A DNA stretch of 64,000 nt from JBCBSP01 sp039819095. GTDB lineage: Bacteria > Pseudomonadota > Alphaproteobacteria > Caulobacterales > Maricaulaceae. Position 1 is the stretch's first letter. Each line of letters opens with the position of its first letter. A program made the translations under genes and the position numbers. Location: contig JBCBSP010000002.1 in NCBI GenBank assembly GCA_039819095.1, positions 186,001 through 250,000 on the forward strand, read 5' to 3'. Shown piece after piece: positions 28,102-37,458 of this stretch. The notes beneath the pieces were generated by a model. It saw only the letters and a list, made by a program, of their open reading frames with translations. It was not told where the DNA came from and did not search any database.

Positions 28102-29600
28102 GCCCAGCCGAGCTCCGCACCCGACATCCAGGTGGAATGAAATCCGGCCGGAACGCGCACAGGAAGCTTCACGCGCGCCACCGGTTCAGCCTCGATATCG
28201 CTGGCGTCCAGGATATGGACCTCGGACCGTCCGTCCGCCTCATGGGTGAGAAAGCTGACAAGATAGCCGTCATCCTCCGCGCCCGACCCGTTCAGGCGCG
28301 GCGCGAACGGGCTTTCCGACCCGCACCAGCCTTCGGCAAAGCGCATCTGCTGTGAGGCGCCGGTCCGCGTGTCGTATTTGATCAGGCCGTCAAACACCAT
28401 GGTGTCGCGATGGGTCGGAATGGTGACGTGGTAGGAATAGCGCGAGGGCTGTCCGTGCACGTCCATATTGATGGTCGGGAATTCCGCATTGCGGTCGTCC
28501 AGCCATTCCTCGCGCGTCTCGCCGGTCTTCAGATTGAACTTCCAGCGATGAAAGCGGGCCTTCAAAAGCAGGAAGGCCTTCATCCGCGCATAGACACCGG
28601 AGCCGGGCTGGCTTTCGGGACAGGGATCGGTGACGCGGCATCCTTCCATGATCAGCCAGTCGCCGTCCTCATAGGTGTTGGTGACGTGATAGAGATAGCA
28701 GGGCTCCGCCTCGAACCAGCGTAACTCCTCCGTGGAGCCATAGCGCGGCAGCACGCCGAAACGCGCGGGCATGTCCGGGTAGAACGTCACCTTGTGCACG
28801 CCGCGCTGCAGGAGTTCCGGGTCCCAGAAGAGCGGCAGGTCGTGCAGGATGGCGTAGCGCGCGCTCAACGCCATGTCGTGCGGCAGGCGCGGGCCTGGCA
28901 CGTCGATCTCCACCTCATTGATCATCTCGCCGTCCTTCGAGACGACGTGATAGGTCATGAAGGGCGGCTTGGTGTTGTAATCGAAGAAGAAGAGCTCCCC
29001 GGTCTCAGGATCGGTCTTGGCGTGGGCGGAGACCTGACGTTTCAGCGCACCGCCAAAGGTCTGCGGGCCCAGCGTCTCGCCCGTGCGCGGATCGATGCGG
29101 ACCGGAACCCCGGCCTGATACCACAGAGCCAAAACCTCGCCGTTATGAGCGATGAGATCGGTGTTCGCGCTATCTTTCAGCCAGCCATCGGAACCCGCGC
29201 CCGGCGGCGCGTTGGGGTCAGGGTGGCCCATATAGCCGGGCCATTGTTCACGTCCGGCGGCGAGATTGGCTTCGAAATGCGGCGTGCGCACATAGCGCGA
29301 GCGATAGCTCGCCGACCCGTCCTTGAAGGCGAGGGTGTGCACCATGCCGTCGCCGTCGAACCAGTGATGCTTTGAACGCGGCGCGAACATCGGGTTCGGC
29401 CCGTTGCGCAGATAGGCGCCGCACAGATCGGCTGGAATCTCGCCGATCACCTCCAGCGCGTCCGCCGTCGTCTCCGCCTCGATCGGTGCATAGAGACCGC
29501 GCAGATAATCATTGTCGATCCCGGCCAGCCACGCCGGGGCGCCGGGCTCAAGCGGGCGATCAGCCGGGCCGGTCTTCTCGTGACGCGTGGGCGCATTCAT
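28098..29600 (-). CDS. Carotenoid oxygenase (RPE65/lignostilbene dioxygenase family)
   Basis: The 500-residue beta-propeller Fe(II) dioxygenase shows the family motifs AYLRNGPNP and HHWFDGDGMVH (about residues 62-88) and four histidine sites for iron: SAHAKTDPETG, LPHDMALSARYA, YHVTNTYEDGD and a C-terminal AGFHSTW. Such enzymes cleave conjugated or styryl double bonds in carotenoids or stilbenes. The substrate is not shown by sequence. It is the first gene of the four-gene operon and has a strong GGGAGGAG purine-rich site before the ATG. No carotenoid-synthesis gene is in the window. Confidence 0.93.
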   Translation of the reverse strand: MNAPTRHEKTGPADRPLEPGAPAWLAGIDNDYLRGLYAPIEAETTADALEVIGEIPADLCGAYLRNGPNPMFAPRSKHHWFDGDGMVHTLAFKDGSASYRSRYVRTPHFEANLAAGREQWPGYMGHPDPNAPPGAGSDGWLKDSANTDLIAHNGEVLALWYQAGVPVRIDPRTGETLGPQTFGGALKRQVSAHAKTDPETGELFFFDYNTKPPFMTYHVVSKDGEMINEVEIDVPGPRLPHDMALSARYAILHDLPLFWDPELLQRGVHKVTFYPDMPARFGVLPRYGSTEELRWFEAEPCYLYHVTNTYEDGDWLIMEGCRVTDPCPESQPGSGVYARMKAFLLLKARFHRWKFNLKTGETREEWLDDRNAEFPTINMDVHGQPSRYSYHVTIPTHRDTMVFDGLIKYDTRTGASQQMRFAEGWCGSESPFAPRLNGSGAEDDGYLVSFLTHEADGRSEVHILDASDIEAEPVARVKLPVRVPAGFHSTWMSGAELGWA

Positions 29601-29712
29601 CGCCTCGCTCCTCCCTGTCGCGCAGCCGGTCTCGGCGCCGGCCTGATGCGTTCAAGGCGCAGCATCGAACGCGCGGCGCGAAGAGGCAAGCTGAACCCGC
29701 GCCGCGAACCCG

Positions 29713-30033
29713 TCAGGGCAGGCCGGGAAAGCTCGTCACATACTCAATCTTGATGTCGGGAAAACTGTCCACGAACTGAATGGTGAAGTCGGGAAAGGAG
29801 TCCACGAACTCCCACTCGCCGCAATCGCTGGCGAAACTGTCCACCCGCTTCACCTTCAGGTCGGGAAAGCTGGTGACGATCCGGACCTTGAGGTCCGGGA
29901 AGGAGTCCACCACCTGCACCTCGCCATAAAGGGGGATGCCGCTATAGGTGCAGGCGTCTTGGTCCATCTCATCGGCGGCGGCGTTGAGCGTCGCACCGAG
30001 CGCTGAGACGAGCAGGGCTTCGGCAATGATCAT
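29713..30033 (-). CDS. Secreted SFPD-repeat protein, likely 7(1) septoil-knot family
   Basis: A 106-residue protein with an N-terminal signal-like segment (residues 1-20, ending NAAA). The rest consists of six tandem strands of about ten residues built on [V/T]xSFPDxK: VVDSFPDLKV, IVTSFPDLKV, RVDSFASDCG, FVDSFPDFTI, FVDSFPDIKI, YVTSFPGLP. One cysteine precedes the repeats (DACTYSG) and one lies in the middle (SDCGEW), so a disulphide is possible. This repeat pattern matches what I remember as the 7(1) septoil-knot domain, a deeply knotted small fold. Function unknown. ATG 30033 has GGAG 6 bases upstream. Confidence 0.8.
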   Translation of the reverse strand: MIIAEALLVSALGATLNAAADEMDQDACTYSGIPLYGEVQVVDSFPDLKVRIVTSFPDLKVKRVDSFASDCGEWEFVDSFPDFTIQFVDSFPDIKIEYVTSFPGLP

Positions 30034-30093
30034 GGCGCACTCCGGCAAGGACAGGCAGAGCCTGCACCAGGCCTGATGAACCCAAGCTGACCG

Positions 30094-31500
<1,407 letters not shown>

Positions 31501-31503
31501 GGG

Positions 31504-31836
31504 CTATGCGCTCCCGCCGGGCTTCTGCGCCGGTTTTTCTTTTTTCTTGTACATGGCCAGCATGCGCTGGGTGACGAGGAAGCCGCCGAAAATATTCACG
31601 CTCGCCAGCAGGACCGCGAGCGCGCCGGCGCCCTTGGCGAATTGCGATCCGGTGTCGAAGGCCTGAGCCCCGGCCGCCAGAAGCGCGCCGACGATGATCA
31701 CCGAGGAAATCGCGTTGGTCACGCTCATCAGCGGGGTGTGCAGGGCCGGGGTCACCGACCAGACGACATAATAGCCGACGAAAACGGCCAGCACGAAGAT
31801 GGACAGGCGGAAGATGAACGGATCAACGGCTTCCAT
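31504..31836 (-). CDS. pntAB: NAD(P)+ transhydrogenase alpha subunit part 2 (membrane)
   Basis: This 110-residue protein is the membrane segment of a split alpha subunit. It shows FIFRLSIFVLAVFVGYYVVW, then TPALHTPLMSVTNAISSVIIVGAL and FGGFLVTQRMLAMYKKKEKP, matching the C-terminal part of single-chain PntA. I place the start at ATG 31836; the open frame further upstream overlaps the small ORF and pntAA in other frames. Split alpha subunits are usual in alphaproteobacteria. Confidence 0.95.
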   Translation of the reverse strand: MEAVDPFIFRLSIFVLAVFVGYYVVWSVTPALHTPLMSVTNAISSVIIVGALLAAGAQAFDTGSQFAKGAGALAVLLASVNIFGGFLVTQRMLAMYKKKEKPAQKPGGSA

Positions 31837-31871
31837 GGCGGGCCTCCCGGCGTTTGGACGAGCGTTCAGGC

Positions 31872-31961
31872 CTAGCTGAACAGGATCAGCGCGCTGCCAG
31901 CGGTGCTGAGCGTCACAATGGCGATCGACGCCACGAAAATCTGTGCGATTCGGCGTTTCAT
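31872..31961 (-). CDS. 29-residue single-span membrane peptide ORF between pntAA and pntAB
   Basis: ATG 31961 overlaps the pntAA stop as ATGA, and the ORF ends with TAG at 31872-31874. It encodes MKRRIAQIFVASIAIVTLS plus a hydrophobic tail: positive N-terminus, then one membrane helix. pntAB starts 35 bases later. The position inside the transhydrogenase operon and the exact stop-start overlap argue for real, coupled translation and perhaps for a small subunit or assembly peptide. Without comparison to relatives it could still be chance. Confidence 0.6.
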   Translation of the reverse strand: MKRRIAQIFVASIAIVTLSTAGSALILFS

Positions 31962-33091
31962 TCCTTAGGCCCTCCCAGGCTGGGATGGACCACCTCGCCA
32001 GCGCGCGTGAGCGCCATCCCCTGTATGATTTCATCGTCCCAATGGACGCCGCGCGCCTTGTCCTCGCCCAACAGAAGCGGGGTCAGATTGACCAGATTCT
32101 TCGCCAGCAACTGGCTGGCGTCCGCCGGCAGGCGGGCCGGCAGGTTGGAGAAGCCGGCGATCTTCACGCCCTTGTGCTCGACCACGCTGTCAGCCTTGGT
32201 CAGCTCGCAATTGCCGCCGGAGCCCGCCGCCAGATCGATGATCACCGAGCCGGGCTTCATCGCCTCGACCATCGCCCTGGTGATCAGGATCGGTGCGGTG
32301 CGCCCGGGAATGAGCGCGGTGGTCACCACGACATCCTGCTTGGCGATATGGCTGGCTACGAGTTCAGCCTGTTTGGCCTGATAGGCCTCGCTCATCGGCT
32401 TGGCGTAGCCGCCGGCGGTTTCAGCCGCCTTGAACTCTTCATCTTCAACCGCGACGAATTTCGCACCGAGCGAGGCGACCTGCTCCTTCACCGGCGGGCG
32501 CACATCGGTGGCCGAAACGATCGCGCCGAGCCGGCGCGCCGTCGCGATCGCCTGCAGCCCGGCTACGCCGGCGCCCATCACGAAACCTTTCGCCGCCGCG
32601 ATCGTGCCGGCGGCCGTCATCATCATCGGGAAAGCGCGCCCATACAGCGTCGCCGCTTCGATCACCGCGCGATAGCCGGCCAGGTTGGACTGGCTGGAAA
32701 GCGCATCCATGGACTGAGCCCGGGTGATTCGCGGGGTGAACTCCATCGCCAGGGCTTCAATTCCGGCATCGGCGCACTGTTTGGCGAACTGGGTATCGCC
32801 ATGCGGTTCGAGCAGGCCGAGCAGCACCGAACCTCCGCGCAGCTTGCCAAGGGTTTCCGCATCGGGGCGACGCACGCAGTACAGCGCCTCAGCGTCTTTC
32901 AGCGCCGCTGTGCGCGTCGCCAGCTTTGCGCCGGCGGCTTCATAGGCCGCGTCGGGGAAATCAGCCTTCGCGCCCGCGCCCTTCTCGACCGTGACCTGGG
33001 CGCCCGCCTTGATCAGAGCTTTGACAGAGTCCGGTGTTGCGGCGACGCGGGTTTCTCCGGCGCTGCGTTCGACGAGCACGGCGATGCGCAT
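31958..33091 (-). CDS. pntAA: NAD(P)+ transhydrogenase alpha subunit part 1 (NAD-binding)
   Basis: The 377-residue soluble domain I binds NAD(H). Visible features are RIAVLVERSAGETRVAATPDSVK at the N-terminus (alanine dehydrogenase/PNT N-terminal domain), the RITRAQSMDALSSQSNLAGYRAV segment, and the dinucleotide-binding GAGVAGLQAIATARRLGA (about residues 175-192) followed by EDEEF and TTALIPGRTAPIL. It is the first gene of the pnt operon; a purine-rich GGGGG stretch precedes the ATG. Confidence 0.97.
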   Translation of the reverse strand: MRIAVLVERSAGETRVAATPDSVKALIKAGAQVTVEKGAGAKADFPDAAYEAAGAKLATRTAALKDAEALYCVRRPDAETLGKLRGGSVLLGLLEPHGDTQFAKQCADAGIEALAMEFTPRITRAQSMDALSSQSNLAGYRAVIEAATLYGRAFPMMMTAAGTIAAAKGFVMGAGVAGLQAIATARRLGAIVSATDVRPPVKEQVASLGAKFVAVEDEEFKAAETAGGYAKPMSEAYQAKQAELVASHIAKQDVVVTTALIPGRTAPILITRAMVEAMKPGSVIIDLAAGSGGNCELTKADSVVEHKGVKIAGFSNLPARLPADASQLLAKNLVNLTPLLLGEDKARGVHWDDEIIQGMALTRAGEVVHPSLGGPKE

Positions 33092-33208
33092 ATTACCCCC
33101 AGGGACGATCGGCCATTAACGATCTTGACCCGGAGCATGCGCGAATTAACCCGGACGGCAAAGGGTGATTTTGCCTCAGGGCAGCAAATCGGTTGAGAAG
33201 CAGGCCGG

Positions 33209-33505
33209 TTACCCGCCCGCAAACAGCGACACGATCAGGCCCGTCAGCCCGCCAATAAGGGTGCAGGCGACAAGGCTGATCCAGAACAACGCGCCCTGCT
33301 TGACCGCGTATCCGGCGATCGCACACACGGCCACGGTGACGCCGAGCGCCGTCATCCAGCCGAAATCGGCGCCGAAGACCAGGGTGGGGTACAGAACGAT
33401 GAAGGTCGTGATCAAAGTCCCGTAGACGAAGGCGTACATGAAGCCGCCAAAGGCCGCCTTATGCTGCGAAACATCCATTTCGCCGTGCACGTAATCATCC
33501 GCCAT
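33209..33505 (-). CDS. aa3-type cytochrome c oxidase subunit IV-like membrane protein
   Basis: The 98-residue protein starts with a short HGEMDVSQHKAAFGGFM segment, the conserved core of the bacterial aa3 oxidase subunit IV domain, and then has three hydrophobic segments (about 22-44, 50-68, 72-95). In well-studied oxidases subunit IV is a single helix of about 50 residues; the extra helices make this an extended member. No oxidase subunit genes I-III are nearby. GGAG lies 7 bases before the ATG. It probably sits just upstream of pntAA in the same direction. Confidence 0.75.
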   Translation of the reverse strand: MADDYVHGEMDVSQHKAAFGGFMYAFVYGTLITTFIVLYPTLVFGADFGWMTALGVTVAVCAIAGYAVKQGALFWISLVACTLIGGLTGLIVSLFAGG

Positions 33506-33603
33506 GGTCGGTCTCCGTCGAACGTGTCTAGGGGCGCCCGCCGCCTGTGCGCCGGACTGCGTCTGAACCGGGAGGTATCACGGGAAAGACCGGTTCGCCA
33601 AGC

Positions 33604-34011
33604 CTATCGCGCGGCATCCTCAATGGCGTGCATGTCTTCATCGGACAGGCCGAAATGGTGGCCGATCTCGTGGACCAGCACATGAGCGATGAGCGCTTTC
33701 AAGGTCACATCCCCGCGTTCGCACCATTCCAGCAGGATGGGCAGCCGATACAGGAAGACATAATCAGGCCCGGCCTCAGGATCGATGATCGATTTACTGG
33801 TCAGATCCACACCGTGATAGAGCCCGGTCAGCTCATACCCGCTCTCCATCTGAAAATGGGCGAGCGTCGAGGCGTCAGCGAAATCAGTCACCTGGATGAC
33901 GACATTGCCGCACAATGCACGGAAGGCGTCGGGCAGTTCGCGATAAGCGGTCTCTGCGATGGCGAGAAAATCAGCCTGGCTCGGCGCGGTGAGGGACGCA
34001 GTGTCGGTCAT
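33604..34011 (-). CDS. Zincin-like metallopeptidase family protein
   Basis: A 135-residue protein with the zinc motif HVLVHEIGHHFGLSDEDMHAIE near the C-terminus (HExxH with a downstream acidic residue) and a LTGLYHGVDLTSKS segment, the pattern of the small metallopeptidase family formerly DUF1025. Cytosolic, no signal peptide. The biological substrate is unknown. It is divergent from mmcB and shares with it the 86-base gap holding a LexA box, so SOS control of this gene is possible but not shown. Confidence 0.88.
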   Translation of the reverse strand: MTDTASLTAPSQADFLAIAETAYRELPDAFRALCGNVVIQVTDFADASTLAHFQMESGYELTGLYHGVDLTSKSIIDPEAGPDYVFLYRLPILLEWCERGDVTLKALIAHVLVHEIGHHFGLSDEDMHAIEDAAR

Positions 34012-34062
34012 GGCGATGCGATATAGGCGTTCGCGCTATATCATGCGAGATCATGCGAGCGC

Positions 34063-34098
34063 TTGTCGGTAGAACAAAGTTGGAACATAGTGCCGGAA
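34063..34098 (+). promoter_or_regulatory. LexA-box (SOS) promoter of mmcB
   Basis: GAAC-N7-GAAC, the alphaproteobacterial LexA operator, is perfect at 34072-34086. It lies between a possible -35 TTGTCG (34063-34068) and a -10-like CATAGT (34086-34091) with 17-base spacing. The predicted transcript start falls on or near the ATG at 34098, so the message may be leaderless. LexA bound there would block the promoter. Confidence 0.85.
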
Positions 34099-34556
34099 TG
34101 AACCCGTCTCATGCCCATGCTCCGCTTGCTCGCGCTGAAAACCCGGCGATTGATGATGCGCGCGCGCTGACGCGCGGGGCGGCGCGCCTCTTGCTGGATC
34201 TCGGCCTGCCGGCGGTGCCTGAATTCACCCTGCCGTGCGGGCGCCGGGCCGATCTCGCCGGTCTGGGTCCCAAGGGCGAGATCGTCATTGTGGAGGTCAA
34301 ATCCGGCGCGGCGGACTTCCGCGCCGACGAGAAATGGCCGGAATATTTCGCCTGGTGCGACCGCTTCTATTTCGCAGTTTCAGATCGCTTCCCGCGGCAG
34401 CTTCTGCCTGAAGACGCCGGCCTGATCATCGCCGACGCTTTCGGCGCCGGCGTGGTGCGCGAATGCCCGCACAGACCCCTCGCCCCAGCCCGTCGAAAGG
34501 CGCTGACCCTGCGCTTTGCCCGCAACGCCGCTCAGCGCGTGACCGCCGGGCTCTAG
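34098..34556 (+). CDS. mmcB: MmcB family DNA repair protein
   Basis: The 152-residue product has LTRGAARLLLDLGLPAVPEFTLPCGRRADLAGLGPKGEIVIVEVKSG, the core of the MmcB family with a PD-(D/E)xK nuclease-like arrangement (RRADLA ... EIVIVEVKS). In Caulobacter mmcB is a mitomycin-C-induced, SOS-regulated repair gene. I chose ATG 34098 rather than 34053 because a perfect LexA box lies between them and would be inside the coding region otherwise. Confidence 0.9.
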   Translation: MNPSHAHAPLARAENPAIDDARALTRGAARLLLDLGLPAVPEFTLPCGRRADLAGLGPKGEIVIVEVKSGAADFRADEKWPEYFAWCDRFYFAVSDRFPRQLLPEDAGLIIADAFGAGVVRECPHRPLAPARRKALTLRFARNAAQRVTAGL

Positions 34557-34677
34557 CGCGGCGTGAACCCGTCACAGGCGAATTCATGCCTTGAACGCGA
34601 CGATTACACGCAGTGATACGCACTTTCACACAGCGATGCGCTCGGGGAGTATTCCGCCATCCTTAGGTGGAGTTTTC

Positions 34678-36768
34678 ATGCGTCAGGCCCTTGTTTATTT
34701 CAGCATCGTCGTGGTTACCACGCTCAGCGTGATCGCCGCGCTTTTCGGGTTGGGCCTGCTCAGAATCGGTCCGCCAGAGGCTCAGGAATCGCAGGAAGCA
34801 GCCCCAGCGCTGCAACCGCTCGAGCCGACCGGTGCTTCAGCCGTGCGCGGCTGGACGGGCGATACCGAAGTCAGCTTCGCCCCTCTCCCGGATTTCGTCG
34901 CACCGGTTTCGTTCGATCCCGATGCGGAACCGGCCTTCGAACCGACTGGCGGGGTTCGCGTCCTGCTGGTCGACAGCCAGGCTTCAGCCGCCGGGGCCCA
35001 GCCGGTCGTATACAATCGCTTGATTTACCAGATTGAATCACGAGGCGGCGCCACCGCGCTCGCGCAACTGCCCATCCCGTTTCACCCAGATTACCAGAGG
35101 CTGCGCCTGCACCACGCTCAGGTTCGCCGTGATGGAGAATGGTCCGATCGTCAGGAACTCACTCAGGTCGATATCCTGCGTGAAGAAACCCGCCGGTTTG
35201 AAGGCGTTTTGACCGGACTGGCCACGGCGCTGGTCCGCGTCGAGGACCTCTCACCCGGCGACATGCTGGAACTTGCCTGGTCGGTCACCGGCGATCATCC
35301 GGCCCTTGACGGCGAGTTCAGTCTCATCGCTGAGCTTTCGATCGCCGGCGATGCGGAGCAAATATCGGCACGGTTCGTCCTTCCCCGCGGTCGCGGCGAC
35401 GTCCACAGTCTCGGTGGGGCGCCAGAACCCGCGTTGGAGCGCAAGCGGAACCTGGACATCTATACGATTGCGCCAGGCCCGTCGCGGCAGGTGGAGCTGG
35501 AATTTGCCGCGCCTGCGGAGTTCGTACAGACACCCCTCCTCCTTGCGACAAGTTTCAAGGACTGGTCGGATGTCGGCGAGTGGGCTGCGCCGCTTTTCGC
35601 CGACCGTCAGCCCAATGCCGAGGTACGGGAAATCGCATCGCGGATCCGGTTTGAGCATGCGCTGCCAGGCGAGCGTGCAGCCGCCGCAATAGAGTTTGTT
35701 CAGGACGAGATTCAGTATTTCGCGATCGCCCTCGGCTCGGCGGGACTCGTTCCAGCGACGATCGAAGAGACCCTGCGTACGCGCTCAGGCGATTGCAAGG
35801 CAAAGTCGCTTCTTCTGGCAGTGCTGTTCAACGAACTCGGATTTGAGGCCGACATCGCCCTGGTCAATGCGGGTTCCGGCCGGGGGTTGCCCGACATGCC
35901 GCCGACTGCGGCGCTGTTTGACCACATGGTCGTAAGGCTCCACATCGGCGATGCGAGCTTCTGGATCGATCCGACGATCAGTCTTCAGCGCGGCGGGCTC
36001 TACCATCGCCACCAACCCGATTACGGATGGGCGCTGGTGCTTGACGACCCGGAGGCAGGCCTGGTCAGCATGACCGCCGACACAGCCGGCGCATTGGCCT
36101 ATGCCGACATCGCTGAAAGCATTGATGCGCGCTATGCGCCGATGCTGCCTGCGGATCTGCTGCTCGACATCACCTATCGCGGCCCGCTCGCCGATACGAT
36201 GAGAGCTTGGGTTGAAGGGCTGACTGAAAACCAGATTAAGGAACAGTTCGAGAATGCGCTGGCCCAGCGTTACGGGCAGGTGGAGCTCTATGAATTGAGC
36301 ATGGAGGACTACGCCCCGACGAACGCGTTCACCTTTTCAGGGCGCGCCGCAATCCGGGATTTCTTCGGCGTCGCCGACGGCGAAGGCCGCCGCTGGCGCC
36401 GGCTTAGACCGCAATTTTCTGAAAGCATGCTGACCAGCACCAATATCGAGTCCCGCTATCCGGTCATCGTGGTTCACCCAAACCGAGTGCGCCAGGAAAT
36501 CGAGGTGCGGCTTCCTGGCGAGTCGGATCACTGGGACTTCGAGTTGGAACCGGTGCGCGGCGAGAATGCCGCCTTCAGCTTCGCCCGCACGGCTTCATAC
36601 GAGGACAATCTGCTCACCGTCAGCTGGGAGGCGACATCTCACCAGCCCAGCATCCGCCTAACCGAAGCGCTCGTAAGCGATCAGCGACGGATGCGTGAGG
36701 CATGGCGTTACCCCATCTCGCTCAACGCACTTGAGGAGTATGCGCCGGTGCTGGTCGATCCGCCTTAA
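34678..36768 (+). CDS. DUF3857/transglutaminase-domain protein, membrane-anchored
   Basis: This 696-residue protein begins with one hydrophobic segment (residues 4-24), so most of it is probably periplasmic. An N-terminal DUF3857-like region (about 70-260) includes YQRLRLHHAQVRRDGEWSD. It is followed by a transglutaminase-like core with catalytic triad candidates in TRSGDCKAKSLLLAVLF (Cys, about residue 380), LFDHMVVRLHIGDASFWIDPT (His and Asp). The last 250 residues are beta-rich. Function is unknown; relatives sit in cell-envelope contexts. ATG 34678 has GGTGGAG upstream; an earlier ATG at 34591 is less likely. Confidence 0.82.
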   Translation: MRQALVYFSIVVVTTLSVIAALFGLGLLRIGPPEAQESQEAAPALQPLEPTGASAVRGWTGDTEVSFAPLPDFVAPVSFDPDAEPAFEPTGGVRVLLVDSQASAAGAQPVVYNRLIYQIESRGGATALAQLPIPFHPDYQRLRLHHAQVRRDGEWSDRQELTQVDILREETRRFEGVLTGLATALVRVEDLSPGDMLELAWSVTGDHPALDGEFSLIAELSIAGDAEQISARFVLPRGRGDVHSLGGAPEPALERKRNLDIYTIAPGPSRQVELEFAAPAEFVQTPLLLATSFKDWSDVGEWAAPLFADRQPNAEVREIASRIRFEHALPGERAAAAIEFVQDEIQYFAIALGSAGLVPATIEETLRTRSGDCKAKSLLLAVLFNELGFEADIALVNAGSGRGLPDMPPTAALFDHMVVRLHIGDASFWIDPTISLQRGGLYHRHQPDYGWALVLDDPEAGLVSMTADTAGALAYADIAESIDARYAPMLPADLLLDITYRGPLADTMRAWVEGLTENQIKEQFENALAQRYGQVELYELSMEDYAPTNAFTFSGRAAIRDFFGVADGEGRRWRRLRPQFSESMLTSTNIESRYPVIVVHPNRVRQEIEVRLPGESDHWDFELEPVRGENAAFSFARTASYEDNLLTVSWEATSHQPSIRLTEALVSDQRRMREAWRYPISLNALEEYAPVLVDPP

Positions 36769-36771
36769 CAG

Positions 36772-36792
36772 GCCCCGCCTCTAGCGCGGGGC
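36772..36792. terminator. GC-rich hairpin between convergent genes
   Basis: GCCCCGC (36772-36778) pairs with GCGGGGC (36786-36792) across the stops of the DUF3857 gene and regA. It is the right place for a shared terminator, but there is no T-run on either side, so rho-independent termination is doubtful. Confidence 0.35.
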
Positions 36793-37347
36793 GCGCTTGG
36801 CGAGGATGCGCTGCAGGGTGCGGCGGTGCATGTTCAGCCGGCGGGCGGTTTCAGAGACATTGTGATTGCACAGCTCGAAGACGCGCTGGATATGCTCCCA
36901 GCGCACCCGGTCCGCACTCATCGGGTTTTCCGGCGGCTCCGGCTTGGAGCCGAGCGCCAGAAGCGCCTTGATGACGTCATCGGCGTCCGCCGGCTTGGCG
37001 AGATAGTCGACAGCGCCGGATTTCACCGCCGCCACCGCCGTGGCGATATTGCCGTAGCCGGTCAGCATGACGGCGCGGCAATCGGGGCGATGCTCGTGCA
37101 GGGCGCGCACGACATCCAGCCCGTCGCCATCCTCCAGACGCAGGTCCACGACGGCAAAGGCGGGCGGATTCGACTTGGCGACTTCCAGCGCCTCGCTCAC
37201 CGTGGCGACCGCTGACACGATGAAGCCTCGCGAGGTCATGGCGCGGCCGAGACGGGTGCGAAACGGCGCGTCATCATCAAGAATCAGAAGCGAGCGATCC
37301 TCTGGAAGATCCAGAGCGCCGTCTTCTGAATAGGAGTCATCAACCAC
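36781..37347 (-). CDS. regA: Redox response regulator of the RegA/PrrA/ActR family
   Basis: The 188-residue protein has a receiver domain (SLLILDDDAPFRTRLGRAM; phospho-acceptor Asp in AVVDLRLEDGDGL; VMLTGYGNIATAVAAVK; DYLAKPAD) and a C-terminal Fis-type HTH with VRWEHIQRVFELCNHNVSETARRLNMHRRTLQRIL, which is nearly invariant in RegA. It controls respiration, carbon and nitrogen genes in response to redox state. I prefer the GTG at 37347 with a GGAG site over the ATG at 37428, because the family starts about 18 residues before the receiver domain. regB is upstream on the same strand after about 110 bases. Confidence 0.93.
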   Translation of the reverse strand: MVDDSYSEDGALDLPEDRSLLILDDDAPFRTRLGRAMTSRGFIVSAVATVSEALEVAKSNPPAFAVVDLRLEDGDGLDVVRALHEHRPDCRAVMLTGYGNIATAVAAVKSGAVDYLAKPADADDVIKALLALGSKPEPPENPMSADRVRWEHIQRVFELCNHNVSETARRLNMHRRTLQRILAKRAPR

Positions 37348-37458
37348 GGAATCATCTCCCTGTCCGGCGGTTCGGACCCATTCATTTATCAAAAATGGAA
37401 AGGGCTCAAGCTTATATGGTGCGAGCACACCGCATAAGCTGCACGAAAACGCGGCGGC

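Noticed and set aside
31943..33196. 417-codon plus-strand frame opposite pntAA
   Set aside because: It mirrors pntAA, has no domain pattern and no ribosome-binding site; a shadow of GC-rich codons.
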